This document shows, piece after piece, positions 35,572 through 44,423 of a DNA stretch of 64,000 nucleotides. The translations under genes were made by a program, and so were the position numbers. The stretch lies in the NCBI GenBank assembly GCA_021737145.1, contig JAIPEN010000014.1, positions 1 to 64,000 of the forward strand, read 5' to 3'. This DNA is from Desulfarculaceae bacterium (GTDB lineage: Bacteria > Desulfobacterota > Desulfarculia > Desulfarculales > Desulfarculaceae). The notes beneath the pieces are model-generated. The model had not been told where the DNA came from. It searched no databases and was given only the letters and a program-made list of their open reading frames with translations. Position 1 is the stretch's first letter, and every line of letters starts with the position of its first letter.

Positions 35572-37932
35572 ATGCCAGAAAGCCAAGCACAAGCCGCGGC
35601 CCGCGTGGCCCAGCTCTCCCAAGAGTTGCGCCGGCTCAATCATCTTTATTACAACCTGGGCGCCAGCGACACGGCCGACGCGGAATACGACCGCATGCTG
35701 GCCGAGCTGCAGGAGCTGGAAAAACGCCACCCCGAGCTGGCCCTGTCCGACTCGCCCACCCAGACCGTGGGCGCGCCCCTGCACTCCAGCTTCGCGCCGG
35801 TCACCCATTACCGCCCCATGCTCAGCCTGGAATCCAAGGTGGACTTCGTGGTGGTGAGCGACCTGTTCAAGCGCCTGGAGCAGGCCGGGCGGCCCGAGCC
35901 CGCCATGCTGGCCCAGCCCAAGATCGACGGCCTGTCCGTGGAGCTGGTCTACCGCTCGGGCCTGCTGAGCGTGGGCTCCACCCGGGGCGACGGCACGGTG
36001 GGCGAGGACATCACCCCCAACCTGCGCACCCTGGCCGACATCCCCGGCCATTTGCAGGGCGCCCCGGAGGTGGTGGTGGTGCGGGGCGAGGTGTACATGG
36101 ACCGGGAGGGCTTCGTGGAGCTCAACCGCTCCCTGGTGGAGCGCGGCGGGGACGGCTTTGCCAACCCGCGCAACGCCGCGGCCGGCAGCCTACGCCAACT
36201 CGACCCCGCGGTCACCGCCACCCGCCCCCTGAAGTTTTTCCCCTTTGAGCTGGTGAATGCCGGCGAGCTGGGCCTGACCAGCGACCACGCTGCCCTGAAG
36301 CGCCTGAGCGAGTGGGGCTTCCCCGTGGACTGGGACCACCAGAAGCAGGGCCACGGCACGCGGTTCATCCAGGACTTTCACGCCGCCTACGAGGCGGGCC
36401 GCGACGAGCTGCCCTTTGAGATCGACGGGGTGGTGATCAAGGTGGACGACCTGGGGCTGCGCGCGGTCATGGGGGCCCGATCGCGCACCCCGCGCTGGGC
36501 CGTGGCCTGGAAGTTCCCGCCCCGCCAGGAAGAGACCGTAATCAAGGACATCGCGGTGCAGGTGGGCCGCACCGGCAAGCTGACCCCGGTGGCCCTCATG
36601 ATGCCCGTGGACGTGGGCGGGGTCACGGTGAGCCGGGCCACGCTGCACAACTTTATCTTGGTGCAAAAGAATGATTTTCGTATCGGCGATAAGGTACGAA
36701 TAGAACGCGCCGGTGATGTGATCCCGAAAGTTGTAGAAGTGGTTAAAAAAGGAGAGCCGCGAAGGGAACAGATACTACCGCCTTCAAATTGCCCTGTTTG
36801 TAATGGGGAGGTTGTTCGTCCTCTTGTAGAAGAAAATGGCGAAGAGGTACCCGGAGCCAATCATTACTGCGCCAATCACTTGGCATGTCCAGCACAGATT
36901 GAGAGGGCTATCCAACACTACGCCAGTCGTGGCGCGATGGATATAGAAGGATTAGGTAAAAAGACAGTTGTTGAATTTAGGAGGCTTGGATTACTCACGG
37001 ATTTAGTTTCTATCTATCACATTAAAGACCATAAAAATGAGATTGTCAGTCTAGGTGGCTGGGGTGAACTGAGTACGGATAACTTGATCGCAGCTATTGA
37101 AGCTACTAGGGGTGCGTCCCTGGACCGCTTCATATTTAGCCTAGGTATCCCGAACCTAGGTGATATATCGGCTCGATCCCTTGCTGAAAAACTCGTAACC
37201 ATTGAAAACATCATTGCGGCCGCTGAAGAAGAACGAACAAAAAAGAAGCTTAGAACTCTATTCGATATATCTTTGCCTGTTGGTAAAAACATTGTTACTT
37301 ACTTTTCCACGCCTCAAGGTGAGAAAGCATTAAAAGATGCAACGAGTGAGAATATATTCTCTCACTTGATAAAAATAAAAGGCATAAAAGGCCCAAAAGC
37401 AAAAAAACTGATTGATCAGCATAAAACGTTGCAAATTATTTTCGATGCGGCCAAAGAACATATTAAACGAAAACGGCTCAAAGGGCTTACAGGAGAACCA
37501 AACAAACCTTACATACCCTTTATTGGAAAAACCGTAGCCGAGGCAATTTCCGACTTCTTTACCCAACCCGAAACCAAGGAAGTAGCCTTGGCCCTGGCCG
37601 CCGAAGTCAAGCCCGCCCCGGTCGAGGGCGCGGGCCAGGCCGAGGAGCTGCCCTGGAGCGGCAAGAGCGTGGTGTTCACCGGGGCCCTGGAGGGCCTGAG
37701 CCGCGAGGCGGCCTCGGACATGGTGCGCGCCCTGGGAGGCAAGGTAAGCTCCAGCGTGAGCAAGAACACCTACCTGGTGGTGCTGGGCGAGGGCCCCGGC
37801 TCCAAGGCGGACAAGGCCCGCGACCTGGGGGTGGAGATGATCGGGCTGGACGAGTTCCGGCAACGGGTGGCCGAGGCGGGAGCCGGAGAGCCCCCAGACT
37901 CGGCCGGCCCGCTGTTCGACCAAAGGGGATGA
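35572..37932 (+). CDS. ligA: NAD-dependent DNA ligase LigA, unusual mosaic gene
   Basis: The product has 786 residues; about 670 is normal. The Ia domain is at 1-70. The adenylation domain has the nucleophile K117 in QPKIDG. The OB fold is at about 320-400, and a four-cysteine zinc finger is at about 402-435 (CPVC, then CANHLAC). The helix-hairpin-helix region is at about 445-665 and BRCT at about 690-765 (GKSVVFTGALEG). Codons for about residues 361-663 (36655-37560) are AT-rich and unlike the flanks. Within them about 90 extra residues (about 555-645) separate two HhH-like ends, LPVGKNIVTYF and IGKTVAEAISDFF. The frame is open throughout, so the ligase is probably active. Its stop overlaps the acylphosphatase ATG. 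Confidence 0.95.
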   Translation: MPESQAQAAARVAQLSQELRRLNHLYYNLGASDTADAEYDRMLAELQELEKRHPELALSDSPTQTVGAPLHSSFAPVTHYRPMLSLESKVDFVVVSDLFKRLEQAGRPEPAMLAQPKIDGLSVELVYRSGLLSVGSTRGDGTVGEDITPNLRTLADIPGHLQGAPEVVVVRGEVYMDREGFVELNRSLVERGGDGFANPRNAAAGSLRQLDPAVTATRPLKFFPFELVNAGELGLTSDHAALKRLSEWGFPVDWDHQKQGHGTRFIQDFHAAYEAGRDELPFEIDGVVIKVDDLGLRAVMGARSRTPRWAVAWKFPPRQEETVIKDIAVQVGRTGKLTPVALMMPVDVGGVTVSRATLHNFILVQKNDFRIGDKVRIERAGDVIPKVVEVVKKGEPRREQILPPSNCPVCNGEVVRPLVEENGEEVPGANHYCANHLACPAQIERAIQHYASRGAMDIEGLGKKTVVEFRRLGLLTDLVSIYHIKDHKNEIVSLGGWGELSTDNLIAAIEATRGASLDRFIFSLGIPNLGDISARSLAEKLVTIENIIAAAEEERTKKKLRTLFDISLPVGKNIVTYFSTPQGEKALKDATSENIFSHLIKIKGIKGPKAKKLIDQHKTLQIIFDAAKEHIKRKRLKGLTGEPNKPYIPFIGKTVAEAISDFFTQPETKEVALALAAEVKPAPVEGAGQAEELPWSGKSVVFTGALEGLSREAASDMVRALGGKVSSSVSKNTYLVVLGEGPGSKADKARDLGVEMIGLDEFRQRVAEAGAGEPPDSAGPLFDQRG
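36655..37560. other. AT-rich block inside ligA, probable recombinant segment
   Basis: About 900 bp in which codon third positions shift from almost all G/C to mostly A/T. It starts just after the codons for HNFILVQ and ends near QPETKEVA. Both borders are sharp and in frame. It encodes the end of the OB fold, the zinc finger and the helix-hairpin-helix part of LigA. Confidence 0.8.
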
Positions 37933-38213
37933 GCATGCCGCAGGTGAGAGCCGTGACCCTTATCAAGGGCCGGGTGCAGGGGGTCTGGTTCCGGGCCTCC
38001 ACCAAAAAGGAGGCAGACCGGCTGGGCCTGGACGGCTACGTGCGCAATCTGCCTCTGCGCAAGGTGGAGGCGGTGTTCCAGGGCCAACGCGAGGTGGTGG
38101 AGCAGGCCCTGGCCTGGTGCCGCCTGGGGCCGCCCCGGGCCGAGGTGCGCGAGGTGGAGGTCTCCTGGCACGATCCGGACCCCGGCCTCCAGGGCTTTGA
38201 GGTGCGTTATTGA
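37929..38213 (+). CDS. acyP: Acylphosphatase
   Basis: This 94-residue enzyme hydrolyses acyl phosphates such as acetyl phosphate. The substrate loop GRVQGVWFRAST carries the catalytic arginine, and the conserved asparagine is in GYVRNL. ATG 37929 overlaps the ligA TGA (ATGA), indicating coupled translation. Full length for the family. Confidence 0.93.
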   Translation: MSMPQVRAVTLIKGRVQGVWFRASTKKEADRLGLDGYVRNLPLRKVEAVFQGQREVVEQALAWCRLGPPRAEVREVEVSWHDPDPGLQGFEVRY

Positions 38214-38297
38214 CCCATCGCCCGGCACGGGGTGTTTACAAGCGCCCCTCTGGCAGGGATAATGCCCAGGAGTCCGGTTCGCAACGGGAGTAAAAGC

Positions 38298-39260
38298 ATG
38301 CACTTTCAGATGAAGCCCGCGCGGCGCCTGCTGCCGCTGATCATATTGTCCCTGCTGCTGGCCAGCGCCGTTGGCTGCGGCTTCACCCAGACCGTCACCG
38401 ACTACTGGCACGACCTCACGGACAGCCAGGACACCAACCTGCGCAAGCGGGTGGTGGTGGCGCCTTTCCTCAGCAGGCTTCCCGGCCTGGAGGCGCGGGC
38501 CAAGGCGGTGGGCAAGTCCATCAGCCAGCGCCTGGAGAAAAAGGGCGGCGTGGTGCTGGTGGAGTTCAAGGAGCTGCGCCAGTCGCTGTCCAAGGTGAGC
38601 CCCAAGATCGTCAACAGCGAGGACCGCATCGTGGCCGCTGCCCGGAGCCTGGGGCTCAACACGGTGCTCAGCGGGGCCGTGACCAATCTGTCGGTGCAGT
38701 ACGACAAGACCGGCATCTACGGCTTTAGGGACAACGAGCCCTTCGGCCTCATGGAACTGGACCTGAAGCTCATCGACGTGGCCACCGGGGTGCTCCTGGG
38801 CGAGACCTCCATCGCCAGCCGGGTTAAGCTGACCGAGACCGGGGCTTCCAACATCCGCCTGGGCAAGCCCTTCCCGCCCAAGGTGATCAACATCCTGCAA
38901 GCCGATCTGGTGGATCCGTCCCTGGACTGGGTGACCGAAAAGGTCACGGCCCAGGCCTGGGTGGGCTTCATCCTGGAGGTGGACAAGCGGCGGGTCAAGG
39001 TCACCGTGGGCCGCGACACCGGCCTGCCCCTGGGGGCCGAGCTGGTGGCCTATGCCCAGGGCCAGCGCATCAAGTCCGGCAGCGGCCGGGTGCTCTATCT
39101 GCCCGGACCGCCGGTGGGCCGCCTCAAGCTGGTGAAGTTCGAGTCGCGCACCGCCTGGGCCGAGCCGGTGCTGGTCCCGGAAAAGAAAAAGGAAGACGGC
39201 AAGGAGGCGCCCAAGGCCAAGCTGTCCTTCCAGCCGAACCAGGTGCTGCGCACTCAATAG
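38298..39260 (+). CDS. Putative lipoprotein, CsgG/LpoB-like core suspected
   Basis: The product has 320 residues. It has a signal peptide with a lipobox-like ASAVGC, cysteine at about residue 27. The mature part begins with VVVAPFLSRLPGLEARAK and has SISQRLEKKGGVVLV, then ARSLGLNTVLSGAVTNL and LDLKLIDVATGVLLGETS. This order (strand, helix, AxxxGAD-like turn, D-x-x-TG-x-L) resembles CsgG/LpoB/FlgT-type lipoproteins; the similarity is seen by eye only. The C-terminal domain (about 210-320) is not recognised. ATG 38298 has GGAG 7 nt upstream. A terminator follows at 39296. Confidence 0.7.
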   Translation: MHFQMKPARRLLPLIILSLLLASAVGCGFTQTVTDYWHDLTDSQDTNLRKRVVVAPFLSRLPGLEARAKAVGKSISQRLEKKGGVVLVEFKELRQSLSKVSPKIVNSEDRIVAAARSLGLNTVLSGAVTNLSVQYDKTGIYGFRDNEPFGLMELDLKLIDVATGVLLGETSIASRVKLTETGASNIRLGKPFPPKVINILQADLVDPSLDWVTEKVTAQAWVGFILEVDKRRVKVTVGRDTGLPLGAELVAYAQGQRIKSGSGRVLYLPGPPVGRLKLVKFESRTAWAEPVLVPEKKKEDGKEAPKAKLSFQPNQVLRTQ

Positions 39261-39295
39261 ACACCGGCCAGGCCGCTCAGCCAGCCTAAACAAAT

Positions 39296-39337
39296 CAAGG
39301 ACGGCGTTGGGTAGCACCCGCGCCGTCCTTGTCTTTT
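39296..39337 (+). terminator. Rho-independent terminator between convergent genes
   Basis: Perfect 11-bp stem CAAGGACGGCG (39296-39306) and CGCCGTCCTTG (39321-39331), with an inner GGGT/ACCC pair in the loop, then TCTTTTG. Read on the minus strand it is followed by ATTTGTTTAGG, so it may also stop recN. Confidence 0.85.
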
Positions 39338-39347
39338 GCAGGAAAGC

Positions 39348-41054
39348 CTAGAGTTTTTGCTTGGCCTGGCGGGCCGCCTCCAGCATCTCCAGGGCATGCT
39401 CCCGGGCCGCCTCGCCGGTGCCGACCCCGGCCAGCATGCGGCCCATCTCTTCCGAACGCCCCGCCTCGTCCAGCAGGGCCAGGCGGGTGGCGGTGCGTCC
39501 GTCCTCCACCTGCTTTTCCACCGCATAGTGCACGTCGGCCCAGGCCGCGATCTGGGGCAGATGGGTGATGCAGATCACCTGGCCCCGGGTGGCCAGGCGG
39601 GCCAGCTTCTTGCCCACCGCCGCGCCGGTGGCCCCGCCTATGCCCGCGTCCACCTCGTCGAAGATCAGGGTGGGCGCGCCGTGGCGGCGGGCCACCAGGG
39701 TGCGCAGGGCCAGAAGCATGCGCGAGAGCTCGCCGCCCGAGGCGATACGCCTCAGCGGCCTAAAGCCCTCGCCCGGGTTGGGCGCGATCATGATCTCGGC
39801 CGCCTCCAGGCCCCGGGGGCCCAGGGGGCCTTGCGGCGTGTCCAGGCCGCCGGCCGGGGAGGCAAAATCCAGGCGCAGGCGGCAGGCGTCCAGGCCCAGC
39901 TCCGACAGCTCGGCCTCGGCCGCCTCGGCCAGTTTCCGGGCCGTTGCCCGCCGGGCCTTGCCCAGCTTGCTCGCCAGGGCCACGGCCTGGTCCAGGGCCT
40001 CCTGGCGGCGGGCCCGCAGCTGGTTCAGCTTTTCCTCGCCGCTGTCCAGGCCGGCCAGCTCTTCCTTGGCCCCGGCCAGCACCTCCAGGGCCCCGGCCGC
40101 GTTCCCGCCGTGACGCCGGGTGATGCGCCGGATCTCGTGCAGCCGCTGCTCCACCCAGTCCAGACGGTGGGGATCAAACGACAGGCTCGCCTCGTAGTCG
40201 CGCACCTGGTGGGCCACGTCCTCCACCAGGAAAAAGGCCTCGCTCAGGCGCTCCGAGGCCTGCGCGGTGCGCGGGTCCAGGCGGGCCAGTTCCTCCACCA
40301 GGCCGCGCAGCCGGTCCAATACCTCCAGGGCCGAGCCGTCGTCCGCGTAGAGCCCCTGGTGCGCCTGGGAGGCCAGAGCGGCCACCTCCTCGGAGTTGGC
40401 CAAGAGCTGACGCTCGGCCTTGAGCTCGGTCTCCTCGGCCGGGTCCAGGTTCACGGCCTCCAGATCGGCCACCAACTGCTCCAGCTCCTCGCGGCGCTCC
40501 TCGCGCCGGGCCAGGGCCTCTTCGGAGCGGGCCACCTCCCGGTCCATCTCGCGCACCTTGGCCACGGCCCGGCCCACCCCGGCCACCTGGTCCTCCAGGC
40601 CTCCAAAGGCGTCCAGCAGCCAGAGCTGCTCCTCGGGCTTCAGGAGGGCCTGCGAGGCGTGCTGCCCCACGATGCTCACCAGCTCGGGGCCCAGCTCGGC
40701 CAGCAGGCCCAGGGTGGCCAGGTTGCCGTTGACCTGCACCCGGTTGCGCCCCTCGCGGTTCACCAAACGGCGCACCACCAGCTCGCCCTCCTCGCCGGCC
40801 ATGCCCTCGTCGTCCAGGCGATGGGCCGGATCGCTGGCCGCCTCCAGGTCGAACTGGGCCTCCAGCACCGCCTGGTCGGCCCCGGCCCGGATCAGCTCCG
40901 AGTCGGCCCGCTGGCCGATGAGCATGTTCACCGCGGCCAAAATGATGGACTTGCCCGCCCCGGTCTCGCCGCTGAGCACGGTAAGCCCCGGACCCGGCTC
41001 CATGGCCAGGGAGGATATGAGCGCGAAATTCTTTATGCCCAGATAGGTCAGCAT
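39348..41054 (-). CDS. recN: DNA repair protein RecN
   Basis: This 568-residue SMC-like ATPase acts in double-strand-break repair. It has Walker A GETGAGKSII near residue 30, QHASQALL and two long coiled-coil arms (about 155-360). The C-terminal half-site has ASGGELSRMLLALR (ABC signature) and LIFDEVDAGIGG (Walker B). Length normal. It lies 42 nt after kdsB on the same strand and may be the last gene of the kdn operon. Confidence 0.97.
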   Translation of the reverse strand: MLTYLGIKNFALISSLAMEPGPGLTVLSGETGAGKSIILAAVNMLIGQRADSELIRAGADQAVLEAQFDLEAASDPAHRLDDEGMAGEEGELVVRRLVNREGRNRVQVNGNLATLGLLAELGPELVSIVGQHASQALLKPEEQLWLLDAFGGLEDQVAGVGRAVAKVREMDREVARSEEALARREERREELEQLVADLEAVNLDPAEETELKAERQLLANSEEVAALASQAHQGLYADDGSALEVLDRLRGLVEELARLDPRTAQASERLSEAFFLVEDVAHQVRDYEASLSFDPHRLDWVEQRLHEIRRITRRHGGNAAGALEVLAGAKEELAGLDSGEEKLNQLRARRQEALDQAVALASKLGKARRATARKLAEAAEAELSELGLDACRLRLDFASPAGGLDTPQGPLGPRGLEAAEIMIAPNPGEGFRPLRRIASGGELSRMLLALRTLVARRHGAPTLIFDEVDAGIGGATGAAVGKKLARLATRGQVICITHLPQIAAWADVHYAVEKQVEDGRTATRLALLDEAGRSEEMGRMLAGVGTGEAAREHALEMLEAARQAKQKL

Positions 41055-41096
41055 GCCGCTAGCTTGCCACCGGCGGGGCGGGGTTGCAAGGCCGCC

Positions 41097-41843
41097 CTAC
41101 CAGCCCTCGCCAGCCTGCTGCAGGATGGCCTCCACCCGTTTGGCGTCGGCCGGGCGGTCCACCTCGGGAGAGTCGTAGTCGGTTATCACGCAGCGAACCG
41201 CGTGGCCGTGCTCCAGGGCGCGGAGCTGCTCCAGTTTCTCGATCTGCTCCAAACGCCCGGTGGGCAGAGCCGTGAACTCGGCCAGGAAGGAGCGGCGGAA
41301 CACGTAAATCCCCAGGTGCTTGTAATAGGTGATCTGTTCCCCGTCGCGGGGATGGGGCACCGCCAGGCGCGAAAAATACAAGGCGTCGCCCCCCGCGCCC
41401 AGGGCGGTCTTCACGTGGTTGGGGTCGTTTATCTCGCCGGGGTCCTTGATGGCCACCACCGGGGTGGCCATGCCCAGCCCGGGCTCGGCGATCAGCGGCG
41501 CGGCGCACTGCTCCAGCACCGCCGCCGGCAACAGCGGCTGGTCGCCCTGCACGTTGGCCACCAGCTCGTCGGGCCCCAGGCCCAGCATCTCGGCGGCCAC
41601 GGCCACCCGGTCCGAGCCGCTGCGGCAGGCCTCGGGGGTCATGAGCACCTTGCCCCCAAAGGCCTCCACCGCCTCGGCCACCCGCTGGTCGTCCGTGGCC
41701 GCGGCCACGGTCTCCACCCCGCCCGCCCGGCCCGCCCGCTCCATGACGTGCTGGATCATGGGCTTGCCCGCGATCTTGACCAGGGGCTTGCCCGGAAAGC
41801 GGCTGGACCCGTAGCGGGCCGGGATGATGATGTGCAGGGCCAC
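41097..41843 (-). CDS. kdsB: CMP-Kdo synthetase (KdsB), probably acting on 8-amino-Kdo
   Basis: This 248-residue cytidylyltransferase has HIIIPARYGSSRFPGKPL at the start, DDQRVAEAVEAFG, and VNVQGDQPLL binding CTP and metal. It activates Kdo to CMP-Kdo for LPS core assembly. The GTG start at 41843 lies 2 nt after the kdnA stop; the longer ORF is a shadow of kdnA. Adjacency to kdnA and kdnB matches Shewanella oneidensis, where KdsB uses 8-amino-8-deoxy-Kdo. That preference is inferred here. Confidence 0.93.
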   Translation of the reverse strand: MALHIIIPARYGSSRFPGKPLVKIAGKPMIQHVMERAGRAGGVETVAAATDDQRVAEAVEAFGGKVLMTPEACRSGSDRVAVAAEMLGLGPDELVANVQGDQPLLPAAVLEQCAAPLIAEPGLGMATPVVAIKDPGEINDPNHVKTALGAGGDALYFSRLAVPHPRDGEQITYYKHLGIYVFRRSFLAEFTALPTGRLEQIEKLEQLRALEHGHAVRCVITDYDSPEVDRPADAKRVEAILQQAGEGW

Positions 41844-41845
41844 GG

Positions 41846-43039
41846 CTAGAGTTCCGCCACGGCCCGGTTGATGGCCTCGGTCATCTGCTTGAGCTTGGCC
41901 TCGTCCCAGTTGAGCATGATCTGCCAGCTCAGGCAGCGCGAGAGAATCTCCGCGGTCTTGGGCAGCACGGCCGGGTCGTACTCGGCCGGCCCGTCGGGCC
42001 GGGCGAAGGGCCAACCGCCGCTGGGCAGGCTGGCCCCGTCGTGCAGGTGCTCCCAATGGGAATAGGCGTGCCAGGTGTTGGCTCCCCAGGGAATGGCCGC
42101 CGCGCCGTTGTCGGCCAGGAGCCCGGCGAAGCGCTGGGCCTGCTCCGGGGTCTCGTGGAACCAGGCCAGGAAGGTGGCCGAGTCGCCGGCCTCGTCCAGC
42201 ACCTCGCGGAAGCTCACTCCGGGCACCCGCTTGAGAGCCTCCTTGAGCGCGGCCTTGTTCTTGCGCATGGTGGCCAGCATGTCCGGCAGCTTCTTCAGCT
42301 GCACCAGGCCCAGGGCCCCTTGCAGCTCCATCATGCGGTAGTTGAAGCCCATGAAGCGGCGGCCCTCGTTGCCCCGGCCCACCGGCTTGTGGTCGTGCCC
42401 GTGGTCCTGGTACTCGCTGGCGTTGAGCACCAACGCGGGGTCGTTGCTGATGACCATGCCCCCCTCGCCGGTGGTCAGGGTCTTGACCGCGTCGAAGCTC
42501 AGGGAGCCCATGTGCCCAAAGGTGCCCAGATGGCGGCCCTCCAGGGTGCCGCCCAGGGCCTGGGCGGTGTCTTCCATGACCGCGATGCCCTTGGCGTCGG
42601 CAATGGCCTTGATCTGCTTGATGCGGGCCTGGGCCCCCATCATGTGCACCGGAACGATGGCCTTGGTCTTGTCGGTGATCTTCTTTTCCAGATCAGCCGG
42701 GTCCATGCACAGGGTTTCGTCTATTTCGCAGAACACCGGCTTGGCCCCGCAGTCCAGGATGGCCTCCCAGGTGGCCACGAAGGTGAAGCCCTGGGTGATG
42801 ACCTCGTCGCCGTAGCCCACTCCCAGGGCGGCCAGGCCCACCTTTACCGCGGCGGTGCCGCTGGACACCGCGCAGGCGGCGGCCGCGCCGGTGAACTCGG
42901 CCATGGCCTGTTCGAACTGCTTGACCAGGTAGATCCCCTGGCGCTGCTCATCAAACTCGTAGCGGAAGAGCACCCCCCGCTGCATGACCTCGGCGACCGC
43001 GTCGCTTTCTTCCTTGCCGAGCCACTCGAATCCGGGCAT
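41846..43039 (-). CDS. kdnA: DegT/AHBA-type aminotransferase, 8-amino-Kdo transaminase (KdnA)
   Basis: This 397-residue PLP enzyme has AVSSGTAAVKVGLAALGVG, PVHMMGA, DTAQALGG and the Schiff-base lysine K186 in SFDAVKTLTTGEGG. In Shewanella KdnA transaminates 8-oxo-Kdo with glutamate to give 8-amino-3,8-dideoxy-Kdo. Here it lies directly between a KdnB-like dehydrogenase and KdsB, the same trio. The sequence alone would only say sugar aminotransferase; the neighbours give the substrate. Confidence 0.85.
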   Translation of the reverse strand: MPGFEWLGKEESDAVAEVMQRGVLFRYEFDEQRQGIYLVKQFEQAMAEFTGAAAACAVSSGTAAVKVGLAALGVGYGDEVITQGFTFVATWEAILDCGAKPVFCEIDETLCMDPADLEKKITDKTKAIVPVHMMGAQARIKQIKAIADAKGIAVMEDTAQALGGTLEGRHLGTFGHMGSLSFDAVKTLTTGEGGMVISNDPALVLNASEYQDHGHDHKPVGRGNEGRRFMGFNYRMMELQGALGLVQLKKLPDMLATMRKNKAALKEALKRVPGVSFREVLDEAGDSATFLAWFHETPEQAQRFAGLLADNGAAAIPWGANTWHAYSHWEHLHDGASLPSGGWPFARPDGPAEYDPAVLPKTAEILSRCLSWQIMLNWDEAKLKQMTEAINRAVAEL

Positions 43040-43068
43040 GGCTTATTCTCCTCGAAAACTGCTGAAAT

Positions 43069-44229
43069 TTAGATGAAGGCCTCGCGGTAGATGATCTCCA
43101 ACTCCGCCGCCGTCACCTGGCGGGGGTTGTTGGCGATGGGCACGGCCACGGTCATGGCTTTCTCGGCCATGGCCGGCACCGAATCCTCGGGCACCTTTAG
43201 TTGGCGCAGGCTGGTGGGGATGCCCACCTCCAGGGACAAATCGGCCACCTCTTCCACGCAGGCGGCGGCCGCCTCGGCGGTGCTCAGGTCGTCGGGCAGC
43301 TCGGCCAGGGCGTAGGCCATGTCCGCGAAGCGCTCGAGGCAGGCCATGAGGTTGTAGCGCAGCACGTAGGGCAGCAGCAGGGCGTTGGCCTCGCCGTGGG
43401 GGATGTCGTAGAACGCGCCCAGGGGATAGGCCATGGCGTGCACCGCTCCCACTCCGGCTTGGGCCAGGGCCAGGCCGGCCAGGTGCGAGCCCAGGAGCAT
43501 GCCCTCGCGGGCCTCGAGGTTTTCGCCGTGGGCCACGGCCGGGCGCAGGTGCCGCCCGATTAGCTCGATGGCGGCCAGGGCGTTCAAATCGCTCAGGGCG
43601 TGGGCCCGGCGCGAGGTGAAGGCCTCCATGGCGTGGGTCAGGGCGTCCATGCCGGTGATGGCGGTGATGTAGGCCGGGCAGCTCACGGTGAGCAGCGGGT
43701 CCAGGATGGCGGCGAAGGGGTAGAGCTGGCGTCCGTTGATGCCGCCCTTGAACTGGTCCGAGCGCCGGGTGAACACCGCGGTGAAGGTCACCTCGGAGCC
43801 GGTGCCCGCCGTGGTGGGCAGGCAGATCACCGGCAGGCCGGGCTCGCTCACCTTGTCCAGGCCCACGTAGTCGGTGCAGGGCCCCGGGTTGGTGACCAGC
43901 ACGCCGGCCGCCTTGGCCAGGTCCAGGGTGCTGCCTCCGCCGATGCCCACCACCGCCTGCACGCCCTTTTCCTTGCCCAGGGCCGCGGCGGCGTCGGCCT
44001 CGGCCGGCTCGGGCTCGCGGGTGATGTCGCTGTAGACCACGCTGTCGATGTCGGCCGCGGCCAGGCTGTCCAGGGCCGGTTTTATGGTCTCGCTGCCGGC
44101 CAGGTTGGGGTCCAGCACCAACAACACCTTGCCGGCTCCCAGCAGGCCCAACTCCGAGCCCAGTTGGGCCGCGCTGCCCTGTCCGAAGACCATGCGCTTG
44201 AGGCCCTCGGTCGCGAAGTTATTCGCCAT
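43069..44229 (-). CDS. kdnB: Iron-dependent alcohol dehydrogenase family, Kdo 8-oxidase (KdnB)
   Basis: This 386-residue group III dehydrogenase has the NAD loop GGGSTLDLAKA, TTAGTGSEVT, and metal-binding residues in DALTHAMEAF, GAVHAMAYPLG and DIPHGEANALL. KdnB oxidises the C8 hydroxyl of Kdo to an aldehyde for transamination by KdnA. ATG 44229 is chosen (GGAAAGG about 10 nt upstream); the longer frame runs through the promoter region. Other group III alcohol dehydrogenases look similar, so the role rests on the kdnA-kdsB context. Confidence 0.85.
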   Translation of the reverse strand: MANNFATEGLKRMVFGQGSAAQLGSELGLLGAGKVLLVLDPNLAGSETIKPALDSLAAADIDSVVYSDITREPEPAEADAAAALGKEKGVQAVVGIGGGSTLDLAKAAGVLVTNPGPCTDYVGLDKVSEPGLPVICLPTTAGTGSEVTFTAVFTRRSDQFKGGINGRQLYPFAAILDPLLTVSCPAYITAITGMDALTHAMEAFTSRRAHALSDLNALAAIELIGRHLRPAVAHGENLEAREGMLLGSHLAGLALAQAGVGAVHAMAYPLGAFYDIPHGEANALLLPYVLRYNLMACLERFADMAYALAELPDDLSTAEAAAACVEEVADLSLEVGIPTSLRQLKVPEDSVPAMAEKAMTVAVPIANNPRQVTAAELEIIYREAFI

Positions 44230-44292
44230 GTGAATGTAACCTTTCCCGTCCCCCGTTCCAGCGGGGATGCGGATGGGATTTTCGCCTCTAAG

Positions 44293-44314
44293 GCCCGCCG
44301 ATCGCGGGCTTTTT
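44293..44314 (+). terminator. Terminator-like hairpin in the kdnB/pfk divergent gap
   Basis: Plus-strand GCCCGC (44293-44298), 5-nt loop, GCGGGC (44304-44309), then TTTTT. No plus-strand gene lies upstream, so it may stop antisense transcription. On the minus strand it would sit in the kdnB leader. Confidence 0.45.
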
Positions 44315-44315
44315 G

Positions 44316-44343
44316 ATGGTAGCACAACTCGGGCGCTTGTAAA
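44316..44343 (-). promoter_or_regulatory. Candidate promoter for kdnB-kdnA-kdsB
   Basis: Minus-strand TTTACA (44343-44338), 16-nt spacer, TACCAT (44321-44316), about 85 nt upstream of the kdnB ATG. Confidence 0.4.
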
Positions 44344-44356
44344 GAGCGCCGGGGCC

Positions 44357-44385
44357 TTGACCCCCCCGGGGAGCGGCGCTAGCAT
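44357..44385 (+). promoter_or_regulatory. Candidate promoter for the phosphofructokinase gene
   Basis: Plus-strand TTGACC (44357-44362), 17-nt spacer, TAGCAT (44380-44385), 38 nt before the GTG start at 44424. Confidence 0.45.
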
Positions 44386-44423
44386 GGCTTCATCAGGCCC
44401 TTTAACTTTCAAGGCGGTGCAGC

